Shown piece by piece: positions 30,636-40,610 of a stretch of DNA of 64,000 nt. How positions within the stretch are numbered: the first letter of the stretch is position 1; every line of letters begins with the position of its first letter. The stretch covers positions 12,262,001 through 12,326,000 of the forward strand of contig NC_080561.1 of the NCBI RefSeq assembly GCF_030253575.1, in the 5' to 3' direction. The notes beneath the pieces were generated by a model. The model was not told the origin of the DNA, did not search any database, and was given only the letters and a program-made list of their open reading frames with translations. Position numbers and translations under genes: made by a program. This DNA is from Rhododendron vialii. Taxonomy: Eukaryota; Streptophyta; Magnoliopsida; Ericales; Ericaceae.

Positions 30636-31075
30636 TATATATATATATATATATAATATTTGTTTGTTTTATAACATGTCTTTGCTAGCCTAGTGGTAAG
30701 TTGATTTTAGTCCATGTGGAGCGTTTGAGTTCGAATCTTAATAATGCTATTGCTACTGTCAGGTTTCAAAATCAAGTCAAAGTAGAATTCAAACCAACCA
30801 TTTTGGCCATTGGTGACAAAGCAATTAACAAGCATTATAAAGGCTAAAGTAGTAATAATATAAAAGAAATATTTTTATCATTGTTGTTTAATTCTAAAAA
30901 TATGTAAGGCATCATCGCACAATTGAACCTTGGACATCCAAATCCCTTGGGCCAGCCCTGTGTGGCGGTGGTGGAGTGGTCATGGTAGCAGTGGCGGTGG
31001 TGGTGGTGGTGGTATAGTGGTGTTGGTATAGTGGTGTTGGTGTTGGTATGGTGGTGGTGGTGGTGAAGTGATGGA

Positions 31076-31684
31076 CAACCAGTTGCAGCAACATCACACG
31101 CTTTCCATAATTTCCCAGACAAACTTGACTGAACCAATCGCCCCAATGGAGCTGGTTGTGCTTCGAAGATATTGGCAGAAATTTAAACTGACTCAACAAG
31201 TTTCATCGGATTAAGAGAATAAGCAGATGTATGTACATCTCCAAACCAGCAGAGAAAAGTTCAAAACTTCGATGCTTTATTATTCGTGTTCTAGTGAACT
31301 TTTGTTGTGAAGCTCTATCATCATACAGTAATAAACTGTGAAAGTCTATGGCATCAAAACTGAACTTGATCTAATGTTACATAAAGCAAAAATTTGGGAA
31401 GCGACTGTATTGGAATTAAAGGTCCTCAGACTTCCAGGCGGTTCTTCTTTAGAACCCATCGGAAAGATATTTTTGGAGCAGGAACTTGAATGTCAAATAA
31501 TCTCCGAACAAGAACTGACACTACAGTGCGACGGTTTTCTTCCCTTGGAGAAGCAGCAGAAATTCCAAGTTCCAACCGGTTTCGAAATTACCTTTGTATC
31601 CTTTGGGAACCCTAGCTGGTTCTGGCATGCTCCATCTAGAAAACATATTTGTATTTTCCATGTTGTGACAAAATTAAGACGTTT
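31076..31684. other. 3' flank of the galactosyltransferase gene
   Basis: No other gene seen. The plus-strand frame at 31338-31772 overlaps the last exon antisense and is not supported. The 3' UTR of the minus-strand gene should lie here. Confidence 0.4.
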
Positions 31685-34600
31685 CTACGACGATTCAGCA
31701 TTGCGAAGATGTCTATCATGTCCATTCGTATCGACGTATCCTGAATACGACGGTCTTCTATTATGCTTGTAATTTTTACCTCTTTTTCTGTGCCCTCTAC
31801 GTCCTGAAAGCATCGTGTACATCACTGCCAAGAAACCCAAGATTCCAAAAATCCACAGATAAACTATCCAAAATCTGAAAGAGCTAAATGTCTGATTTGT
31901 CACAGCAGATAATGATGATATTTTAGAGTCGTTTGATGATTCTTTAGAGTCGTTCGATGGTTTTTGAGAGTCTTCGGATGATTCTTTAGAGTCGTCCAAT
32001 GATTCTTTAGAGTCGTCCAATGATTCTTTAGAGTCCTTTGATGATTCATTAGAGTCGTCCAGTGATTCTTTAGAGTCCATCAATGATTCAATAGAGTCAT
32101 CTGATGATTCTATAGAGTTGTTCGATGAATCTATGGAGTCATTCTTCAAAACAGTGTCACTCCTTACAACATGAACTGTATCCATCTTGCCAAATTTTCT
32201 CGACAGTGTAACTTCACCGGAAGTCACCTGATTTGAGGTTGATAAGGAAGTGGGATCAGAACATTTCCTCCTCTCATGGTGTAAAAGCAGCGCTTCATTC
32301 AGTGTCTTCGCACATTCTATGCTAAGCAAGTCCCTCTGTATTGTGTTCTCATCAGTGCGATCGAGCATTGAAGGATCGGGTGGATCAGGAAACTTTGACC
32401 AGCATTTATTGACTATGTCTACAGTCCTCCAGTTTGCTTTATCAAAGCTCCAATTTCCAACCCTAAATTCCAAACCGTAGTGGAAAACTCTGTACTTAAC
32501 GCCAGGCTGAGGAACATATCCCGGGTATATTAATATCTCACCGTTTATGATATGCCGCAAATTCAACTGCACCACAGACAGCAACAGAAAAGGATTTAAT
32601 CATTAACTCTATAGTTCTAGGTACAAAACAACCCTGAAACAAGGGTGTCATAATATATTCCATAATTCTAAATACCAGAATTCTACTAAAAAGTGAAGTG
32701 TATGTTGTAGTTCCGAACACAGTGAAGTGTGGGCCATACTTAGAGTCAATCTGGTTCACACATTTCAACTCCGGTACTCTAATGGGATGTATCAACACTA
32801 TAATTAACGTGAAGGCATTGATTTTCTATACAATCCAACAAAGGAGAGATGAAACCATAAAATTCATGGCAAGAAGATCCTCCAAAGAGAAAGTACCTCT
32901 GCTGCGCCAAACGAATAACCATACATCTCGCTAATCCATCCAGATTCATATATATCTCCTGTAATATTTTTGGCATAATGAGCTGTATCAGCTCTGACCT
33001 CCTCGGTTTTATGCAGCCATAGTAGAGCAAACTTCCGGAGATCATCTATGTGCATAATGATCACACCACCGACCTTATCACAAGCTTCAGGATTGCGCGT
33101 ATGGAGTTTTGCAAGCTCATTATGACAGCCAATCAGATAGCTGGCAGACACAATATGGAAAATGTAAGTGGCTGACAGATATTTCCTTTTCTGAAGCTAC
33201 AATAGCACAAAAATTTACACCTAAACTTGCACCCTCTAAATTCATCTAATCGGCAAGCTAATATCAATAAGGAAGTCAAAAAGATGGTTATGAATTATTT
33301 GTCTTACTCATAGGGAGTGGAAACCGGGCGGCCAAGTGCAGCATTGAACTCCCATGGTGTGATTGGTCCTCTCATGATCATGTCAGCATCCAGAATTACA
33401 ATGAACTCTGCATCAACATTTGCATGATTGAGCCAATGCAGGACTGCAGCAGGTTTATTGATTGCAGGATACCTGATGTGGCACATATAAACTGATTAGC
33501 ATTATATTCAACTTTTTGTATCGTAAAAAATGTACTGTTGGTAGCGTGATGGAAGTGCATGTATAGGGTAGGAAATTAAACACGTCCAAATATCAAGAGA
33601 GTTGTTTAAACTTTAAACAAGCAGCACAATAATTTAGTTCCAAGAAAAAATTGCAACGGATTCACCTCATTTGTACTCTTCATGTAGGGTAAATAGTGAA
33701 TCTAATACATCGATATTTTTTTTTTAATACTACAAACAGATAATGTTTAATAGGTCCCTTTGTGACCAACATGATGAGATCAAAGCAGCTACTGAATTAG
33801 AGCTTTAATGATATTTTTGAAAGTCCTTGCAAATGCTACAAACAAACAATAAGTCAGTGAGTACAGTTGGGCTAAATCAGACAAGGGGAGTTCATCAACC
33901 TTAGTTTTTCCGAAGAAATCAATAAGTAGAAGGACAACAAATATGAAATACCAAAAAAAGGAAACAAAAAAAAAACAAAAAAACATAGGGCAGCAATAGA
34001 ATTACCAATCGCCTGTTAACGGATGTCGACTCATGGATGGAACATAGTGGGTGGGAGCCAGATCATGGCCCTTATAATTCTTTAGGTCCTCATCTGTACA
34101 ACTGAGAAGCCTCGTGATATTCCCAGGTTGGCCACTCGTATGGAAGCTGTGAATGAGTCCCACAGTTTGCCAATCAAAGTAAGGAGTACACTCTGTGGAA
34201 AAAACAGTGTGGATTTTCGGATGGGGCTTCCCGGGTTCATCAGAGACCTGTTGTTGCAACTCATCCTCCATGGTTCGCAAGGTATCCGGAGTTGGAAATT
34301 TAGGCCGAGTTAGGTCAGAAAAAGTTTTGCTCCTTAAGAGGCTCAAGTATTTTGACCACTTTGGCTTTGGGCAGCCACGTGTGGCATGTTGTAACAAAAG
34401 ACCCTCATTCAAAGTGTTAATACATTCTATATTTAAGAAAAGTGCTCTCTGTCTATTTGGATCATCTTCCATTGCTTTTATCTGCACAGAAAATATGCAA
34501 GTTTCCAGATCACAACAGAAGCAAAATAAAAAATTGAACATAAATAAGGAATTGGAATGCAGTCCATGGATAAGACTACCTATTAGTCTCAACCCCTTAA

Positions 34601-37600
34601 TGATTAATAATAACTCAGTGAGGGACACACTTTATAAGTTGATTGAGCAACCATGGATTGAGCCTTCAACACTTAACCCCAAAAGACAAACACTCCTGCT
34701 TGTTTCTTAAGTCGGTTGTCCTCTACGAATAATCTTCACTCTTTTATTTGAATGTCGTGAGTCGTGAGACTCATGACCAATGCGAATAATCATACCTGTA
34801 ACAGGAAATCTCACCAATGCAGTATCTCTTCCAATCAGTATTAGGAACTAGGTCAAGTTACCATCAGTAGAGTTTGAAAAGAAGATAATTCACTGAGTGA
34901 CTTTATCAGTATAGTTTCATATTCAGGTGATTACTCAAGCATCAAATAAAAATTAATGTGCTAGCATCCATTAAGCATGCCACGAAGATGGGAAAAGGTC
35001 CCAAAAGGGGATTGCCACCAATTTTCTCGTCAGGTTAAAAGTTTTAGTATACAAGAAAGGAGTATCGACTACAGAGCTTTCAATCACTAAATCATTTGGT
35101 TGAGGTCCACTAAAGGCCACCTTACACATTTTCATGCAGTTACTTCACAAGATTAACAAGAGTAGTAAACAGACAAGATAGAATTAGAAGACATCCTTTA
35201 AGACACAAATCCCATAATTTTACAAGATTACTACACTTTTACCTCTCTAGGATAAGGAGGTTCTGGGAAAAGCCTGCCACAATCATAGACAACGTCATCT
35301 TCATGGTGATCCAATTTACTGAATGACCAATTTCCAATGCGAAATGGCAAGCCATAATGCATAAGAATAGGCTCAACATCCTCTCGAGGAATATAGCCTG
35401 GGTAGATCATCAAATTATCATTGATTTTGTGACGAAGTCCCACCTGAAAAGTGAATAAGATAACCGAGGCAAAAACCTTAGAAATGTGCCAAATGCGTAT
35501 AACAAAAATCCAAATGTTGAACCAACAAATCGAGAATATAACCCATATAGTAGAATCAAATTAATCAATTAACCTCTGCAGCACCAAATGAGTATCCATA
35601 CATCTCACTGATCCACCCCTTTGAATAAATGTCACCAGTTATATTGGTCATCCAATGAGCTCTATCTTCTCTCACTTCTTCAGTTTTAGAAAGCCACATA
35701 GGTGCCAAAGCTCGAACATCATCTATATGCATGGCGAGTAGACCACCAACCTTGTCACAGATTTCTGGGTGCTTTGTATGCAGTTGAGCAAGAATGTTAT
35801 CACAACCAATCAAGTACCTAATGAAGAAATTCAAACAATTACCACTTTGTATGAGAAAAAACTTATTTAAAGAGATAAAAGAGCAACAAAATAAGAAGGC
35901 ATTTACCAAAGGTAACAAACAATAGGAGAAACAATAACAAGAAGATATTAAACATCTGAAGCTGAAGTCAATGACCATGCCGTAAAAGTTGCACTTTTAT
36001 GAAACAAAGAAACAGAACTCAAGAAATGAGGAAAAAAGGAAAGGTAGCCAGATCCCTGTTCTGTTTCATTAGTCGCGATGAAATTGGAGTTTCCCTTTTC
36101 CTCCTCCAAGCATAGAATTAGACTTCCACAAAATGAAGAAATTAAGGGCACTTGCAAACTCAACTGCTACAAATATATGCATGTTAAGTTACCAATAGTC
36201 TCAAAAGCTTAAACTGATAGGAAATGGGCCCAACAATGTGTCTCAAGCTATCTAACACCCTCTTTCAAGTGCAACCCCGTTGTGCACGTGGAGATACAAA
36301 TTTTCATGGATATGATAAACCAGAATACAAAGGGGAGAAGTAGAATGTAAAAGGAAAACAAATGCAAAGAGGGATACTAGAATCCAAGACCTCTTACAAC
36401 CTAAGCTCTGCTACCATGTTAAGTTACCAGTAGTCCCAAAAGCATAAGTTGTAAGGAGATGGGCCCAACAATGTATATCAAGCTATATAACAATGTTGAC
36501 TTGCCAATTACTCAAACAAAAGTGCATGAGTGATTTCTAACTTCTTAGCAATGGTGACTTGTTAAATACTTCACAATACAAAGGTTGACGTAAGAAGGAA
36601 ACCTAAAATGCTTTAGTCCAGTTCTAATAGGCTCCATCCCCCCCCCCAAAAAAAAAAAAAACATGTTCAAGAGAAACAGTAGAAGTTAAAAACACCAAAC
36701 AAAAGGACAGTAGTAAATGGTGTATAATTATTTAAAATCTTCCATGAAACAGCAAACGCATTATGATGAAATTGAGCAGTTCGGACTGGCAAATCCACTC
36801 CACAATCTCACAGCTGCTCACAGTTTAACGTACCTATACCACAAACATAGGTCATAAGGATGGCTATAAATTATTACCCATAATAGGCAGCAACTGGTCT
36901 GCCTTTCTCTGCACCAAGCTCCCATGGTATGATTGGGCCCCGGATGATCATGTCTGCATCTAGTATCACAACCCAGTCAACATTTTGAGCATCTTTACTA
37001 TGGTTTAGCCAGTGGACAATCCCAGCGGGTTTGTTGATTGCTGGATACCTGCAACACAATTAACTTCTTTAATCTTTACCATAACTTATTTTCTTTTTTT
37101 TTTCAAACACTCCATTCCCATTTCAAGCAGGGGGAGAAGTCCAGGAGGTTTTGATAGGCTGCCTTGTTGTAAAAGAAACCAATTATGTGCTGCAAAAACT
37201 TTCTATTATTGAAAAGCATACACAACAAGCAACGGTGGAATACAAATGGAAGCAAAGCTACCACCTAAAGAAGGATTGGATTTGGGGTTTTGCTCGCAGA
37301 ATTGGCAATGTGGATGCTATAAGGGCTGAACTTTGGGGTATTTGGAAAGGTCTCAAACGTGTGTGGGATATGAGGTCACGTCATGTTGTGTTGGAAACGG
37401 ATTCGCAAGCGGCTCTACGGACTTGTAACTTAACCTTAGGTTGGAGAGAGGCTTACAGTTGTGCTCATAATCTAGCTAGGTCGGGTCTTCAGTTAGACCG
37501 AGGGGAGCAAGTGTTTAATCAAGCCACAGGCTTTGTGCAATGATTGCAATGGTCTTGGAGTCTGTCCAGCGAGTCTAAGTGTTCTTGTTTCTTAGGCCTA

Positions 37601-38095
37601 GGCCCTCTTATGTACCCAAAAAAAAAAAAAAGGTACCACCTAAAGAAATTTCTTGTCCTCTCTTTTCTACTTTCACGTCTCAGAATTTCTGTGATCTCAA
37701 TTCAATATTTTCATCTTTTGCATAAATTCAATCCGCACACGCATCACGGGTGCCCGGGCGTCTAGAGAGAGAGAGAGAGAGTACCAATCACCAGTTCTAG
37801 GGTGTCTGCTCATGGAAGGAACCTCAAGAGTGGGAGCCAATTCCATGCCCCTATAACTCCTCTTCTCCTCCTCCGTACAGCTCAAAAGTCGGGTAATCGG
37901 GCCGGGTTGCCGGGCCTTCTTGAAGCTGTGCATGAGCCCGACAGTCTGCCAATCGAAGTAGTTCTGGCACTCCACTGAGAAAAGGGTGTGGATCCTCCAT
38001 GGAGCTTCTTGGACCCTCTCTGATTGGCCCCACCCACCGGTAATCGGACCCAGACCCAGTACCAATACAACCAGGAAGAGCAAGCATTTCTCCAT
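31685..38095 (-). CDS. SERGT1: Peptidyl serine alpha-galactosyltransferase (eight exons)
   Basis: Adds galactose to serine of extensin-type hydroxyproline-rich glycoproteins in the secretory pathway (family knowledge). Exons on minus: 38095-37785, 37048-36878, 35817-35574, 35443-35243, 34481-34006, 33472-33308, 33140-32897, 32566-31685; phases agree and give 897 aa, longer than the ~800 of Arabidopsis At3g01720. Residues 1 to about 22 form a signal peptide or anchor. Two homologous catalytic units follow, each with HTLFSVEC/HTVFSTEC, YFDWQTVGL, SMSRHP-TGDWYPAINKPA, ILDADMI-RGPI-PWE, CDKVGG, MHIDD and GWISEMYGYSFGAAE; the Asp-Ala-Asp is the likely nucleotide-sugar/metal site. A Ser/Asp heptad-repeat tail (about 746-819) and one transmembrane segment (about 835-857) follow, with a basic tail. 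Intron 1 holds a LINE fragment and starts in a CT tract; intron 2 holds a tiny LTR element. Confidence 0.95.
31922..32140 (-). repeat. 21-bp coding minisatellite (DSKESLD heptads)
   Basis: Within the last exon of the galactosyltransferase, about ten units of 21 bp ('GATTCTTTAGAGTCGTCCAA' type on the plus strand) encode heptads such as DSKESLD, DSNESSK, DSKESSE. The units vary by point changes only and keep the frame. The product is a strongly acidic Ser/Asp stretch before the transmembrane helix. Confidence 0.92.
36182..36492 (-). mobile_element. 311-bp miniature LTR retrotransposon (SMART/TRIM type)
   Basis: Direct repeats of 76 bp at 36182-36257 and 36417-36492 both start TGTTAAGTTACCA and end TAACA. 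Next to the second repeat, on the minus strand, is TGGTAGCAGAGC (about 36405-36416), close to the tRNA-Met primer binding site; next to the first is a purine tract TTGAAAGAGGG (about 36258-36268). The interior is only about 160 bp with no coding capacity. Flanks ATGCA and ATGTT share three of five bases, so the target duplication is uncertain. It lies in an intron of the galactosyltransferase gene, same strand. Confidence 0.75.
37273..37633 (+). mobile_element. 5'-truncated L1-type LINE fragment with RNase H remnant
   Basis: A 14-bp target duplication TACCACCTAAAGAA stands at 37259-37272 and 37634-37647, and an A tail at about 37619-37631 precedes the second copy. The insert encodes part of a LINE RNase H domain: GFARRIGNVDAIRAELWGIW, then LETDSQAAL (the ET-D catalytic signature). 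Only the last ~360 bp of the element were inserted. It is antisense in intron 1 of the galactosyltransferase gene. The longer plus frame 37151-37543 reads through the insertion point. Confidence 0.9.
37763..37782 (-). repeat. CT tract at the intron 1 donor of the galactosyltransferase gene
   Basis: On the minus strand exon 1 is followed by GTACTCTCTCTCTCTCTC, so the repeat begins four bases into the intron. Confidence 0.85.
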
Positions 38096-38277
38096 TGGAG
38101 CTCAAATCAGGGCAAGATTTGAAATGGGTATTGGCCTAGATCTGAATTTCATGATCCCGTTGTGTTTCTTGGGGGTCAAAATGCTGACTTTGAGACTTCA
38201 TTCCCCTCTCTAGCGCTGGCGCGTAGTGGGTGACAACTGACAACGTTTGTACTACGGAGTAAAAAAACAAAAATGTA

Positions 38278-38482
38278 GAGGCACGTCACCTCAATTACGT
38301 TTCAATCACATTCTTCTCATATACAGGTGAGTTCTATTGAAGGAAAAAAAACAAAAATGCTAAAGGCACGTCACCCCAACTACATTCCTTTCACATACAG
38401 ATAGATTCCACCGGAATGAGCACTACCTATATGTGAAAGGATGTAATTGAGGTGTGATTGAATTAATGTGCCCCTGCCACCT
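38278..38482. mobile_element. Foldback MITE about 190 bp upstream of the galactosyltransferase ATG
   Basis: 'GGCACGTCACCCCAACTACA' and 'CCTTTCACATACAG' are mirrored by 'ATGTGAAAGGATGTAATTG' and 'AATGTGCCCCTGCC'. The left arm occurs twice (38279-38335 and 38366-38411). The sequence is related to the element at 62452-62690. Confidence 0.6.
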
Positions 38483-38913
38483 CTCAAAAAATTTGATCAG
38501 TTACGCTTGATTCGTTGATGTGAAAGTCTACGTACAAATTACCGAATTTTGGCTCGAGGAGGTTTGTTTACCGTCTGACTGCAAGGGAAAAATAAGACGT
38601 GGAATACAAAAAGAATTACGTTCTGCAGAAATACAATCAAGAAAAATGAAAAAAAAAATGCGTTTAGAAACTTCGAAATGACATAGAGACCAATCGACTC
38701 GACTCAAATATAATGAAAATTTTTTACCAAAGAAATTATGTTTCCACCAGACGTATTGTCTTCTATGCTTGGACCAGAGATTTCGACGTCTAGGATTTTC
38801 GACCGAAAGAAAACCAAAAAGAATTACAACTACATAGAGAAGAAATATGGTCAGGAATGAAAATGTAATGAAAACGATTCTTCACTCTAGGAATCCACTA
38901 TCTATATTGGTCA

Positions 38914-38917
<4 letters not shown>

Positions 38918-38981
<64 letters not shown>
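38918..38981. repeat. (CT)n microsatellite
   Basis: About 32 uninterrupted CT units. Confidence 0.97.
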
Positions 38982-38983
<2 letters not shown>

Positions 38984-39119
38984 TTTTAATTTAAAATTTT
39001 ATAATGTTTATAATTTTTCTTACATATCTATTTTTTTATAAAATTTGTATTTTTGAAATCTATCAAACAATACTAATATCAGATATCAAATTATGTGTAA
39101 AAAAGTTTTTGAATTTTTA

Positions 39120-39500
39120 ATCGACACTATTAATTATGAACTTGTACTGCCAATAATTATTGTAACACTATTAATTGTGAATTTACATATTTAATTACAA
39201 ATTTAATACTATTAATTATTTATTTAACACTATTAATTACCATTTTAGACAAAAACTAACACTGTTATTTGTGAAATTACACTATTAATAATTAATTTAA
39301 CATTGTTAACTGTTAAATGAATAATGTTAATTGTTTAATTTTAACATTATTAATTTTAAATTTAAACTGTTAATTGTTAATTTCAACACAATTATTATTT
39401 AAATAAATACTGTTAATTGTGCATTTATACTACTAATTGTTAATCTTAAATTATTAATTGTTAGATGAACATTATTAATTACTATAAATTAGATCGTTAA
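39120..39500. repeat. A/T-rich degenerate tandem array
   Basis: Units around 20-30 bp with the core 'ACTATTAATTGTGAATTT' recur at least twelve times with many substitutions and indels. Confidence 0.7.
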
Positions 39501-39928
39501 CTGTAAAATTAGACAAAATAAAACAGACATTAAAAAATAAAAATTTTACTTTTTCATAATTTTATATACAATATTGGTCTTCTCATTAGTTAGATCTTTG
39601 TGAGTAGATATGTAAATTTTATAAAAAATAGAGGAAAGTGATTTTATCACTCCCTTTTTTTCTAACGGCACTCCCCACGTATCTCTATTAAGTGATTTAT
39701 TTTGTGAAAGAATGAGAATACTATTAGAGAAAAAGGGAGGGACAAAATTACTTCCCAAAATAGATATGTAGAAAAAAGTTTAAAACATTTATAAAACTTT
39801 AAGCTTTAAAATAAAAGAGAGTAATGGAAGAGAGAGTGAGAGAAATAAGGAAGAGAGGAGGGAGAAATGGTGTAATATGAAAAGAGAGCGAGGAGAGGAG
39901 AGGAGAGGAGAGAGAAATAGTGTACGAA

Positions 39929-39930
<2 letters not shown>

Positions 39931-39968
<38 letters not shown>
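39931..39968. repeat. (GA)n microsatellite
   Basis: An uninterrupted GA run, flanked to the left by a GAGGA-rich purine tract. Confidence 0.95.
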
Positions 39969-39970
<2 letters not shown>

Positions 39971-40610
39971 ATCGTGGGCCGTAATGCACGTGCAATATAT
40001 AGAGAGAGGAGAGAAAGATTAGGACTTTGTAGAAAAATACTTGTGTGCATTTGTCTACAAGGACCTAATAGGACAGAATTCAATCACATATGACCGGCCT
40101 GGAAGACCCCCCAAAATTTATCGTGGCGTTATCACTTGCCAAAAAAACATGAAAAAGAAAACATCCCGCCTAATCCTTGAAATGACTTTGTGTCGCAGTT
40201 CATGACTTGAGGTGTGATGGGTTTGTCACAACACATACAAACACAAGTTTGGATTCTGGATTAACGAACATGTATCCTGAACCTATAATTTCTATCACCA
40301 GGTACATAAGTAATAGCCGCAACCATATACATCAGAGTGTTTACCAGTTGGAAATGCTTTATAGATACCGGAAGTTTACATGCATATGCTCGAACTCGAA
40401 TATGGTGTTCTTCACAATTTGTCGCATATGTTAACTATCAATTTCAAAACCTTGCAATAAGTTTTGAAACATGGTAATATAAACACTTCTTATAATCACG
40501 ATCGGTACATTGTGATATATACAAATGAGAAAAGGATCAAGTGAGCATTTACATGAAATACGTGTTTGCCCATAGCCAGAACTGAAACTTTGTATTGTGG
40601 CAAAAGGGGT

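Larger units (their letters stand above)
29731..30960. mobile_element. hAT-type element, 1230 bp, with two foldbacks inside
   Basis: Ends CAGGGCCGGCCCA and GGGCCAGCCCTG are inverted, and the exact 8-bp duplication TGTGGCGG stands at 29723-29730 and 30961-30968. No transposase frame is present, so it is non-autonomous. Inside are two related foldback MITEs (29863-30190 and 30257-30635). Confidence 0.88.
29511..31075. mobile_element. Truncated copy of the Tourist-like MITE with GGT array, interrupted by a hAT insertion
   Basis: GTTGTTTGATAAAACTGAAA at 29511 matches the left end of the element at 16676, and the two stay alike to about 29700. The GGT array resumes at 30961-31070 after the hAT insertion. 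The right terminal repeat is missing; the sequence passes into the 3' flank of the galactosyltransferase gene. Confidence 0.75.
38483..40610. other. Intergenic, simple-sequence rich
   Basis: No gene is seen. It holds a CT run (38918-38981), an A/T-rich stretch (39000-39540) made of degenerate 'AACACTATTAATTGTGAA' units, and a GA run (39931-39968) within purine-rich sequence. All short frames here come from these repeats. Confidence 0.6.

Noticed and set aside
39120..39500. CRISPR-like or satellite array
   Set aside because: Units are irregular A/T-rich repeats without constant repeat length or distinct spacers, and the genome is a plant's; treated as a degenerate tandem array.
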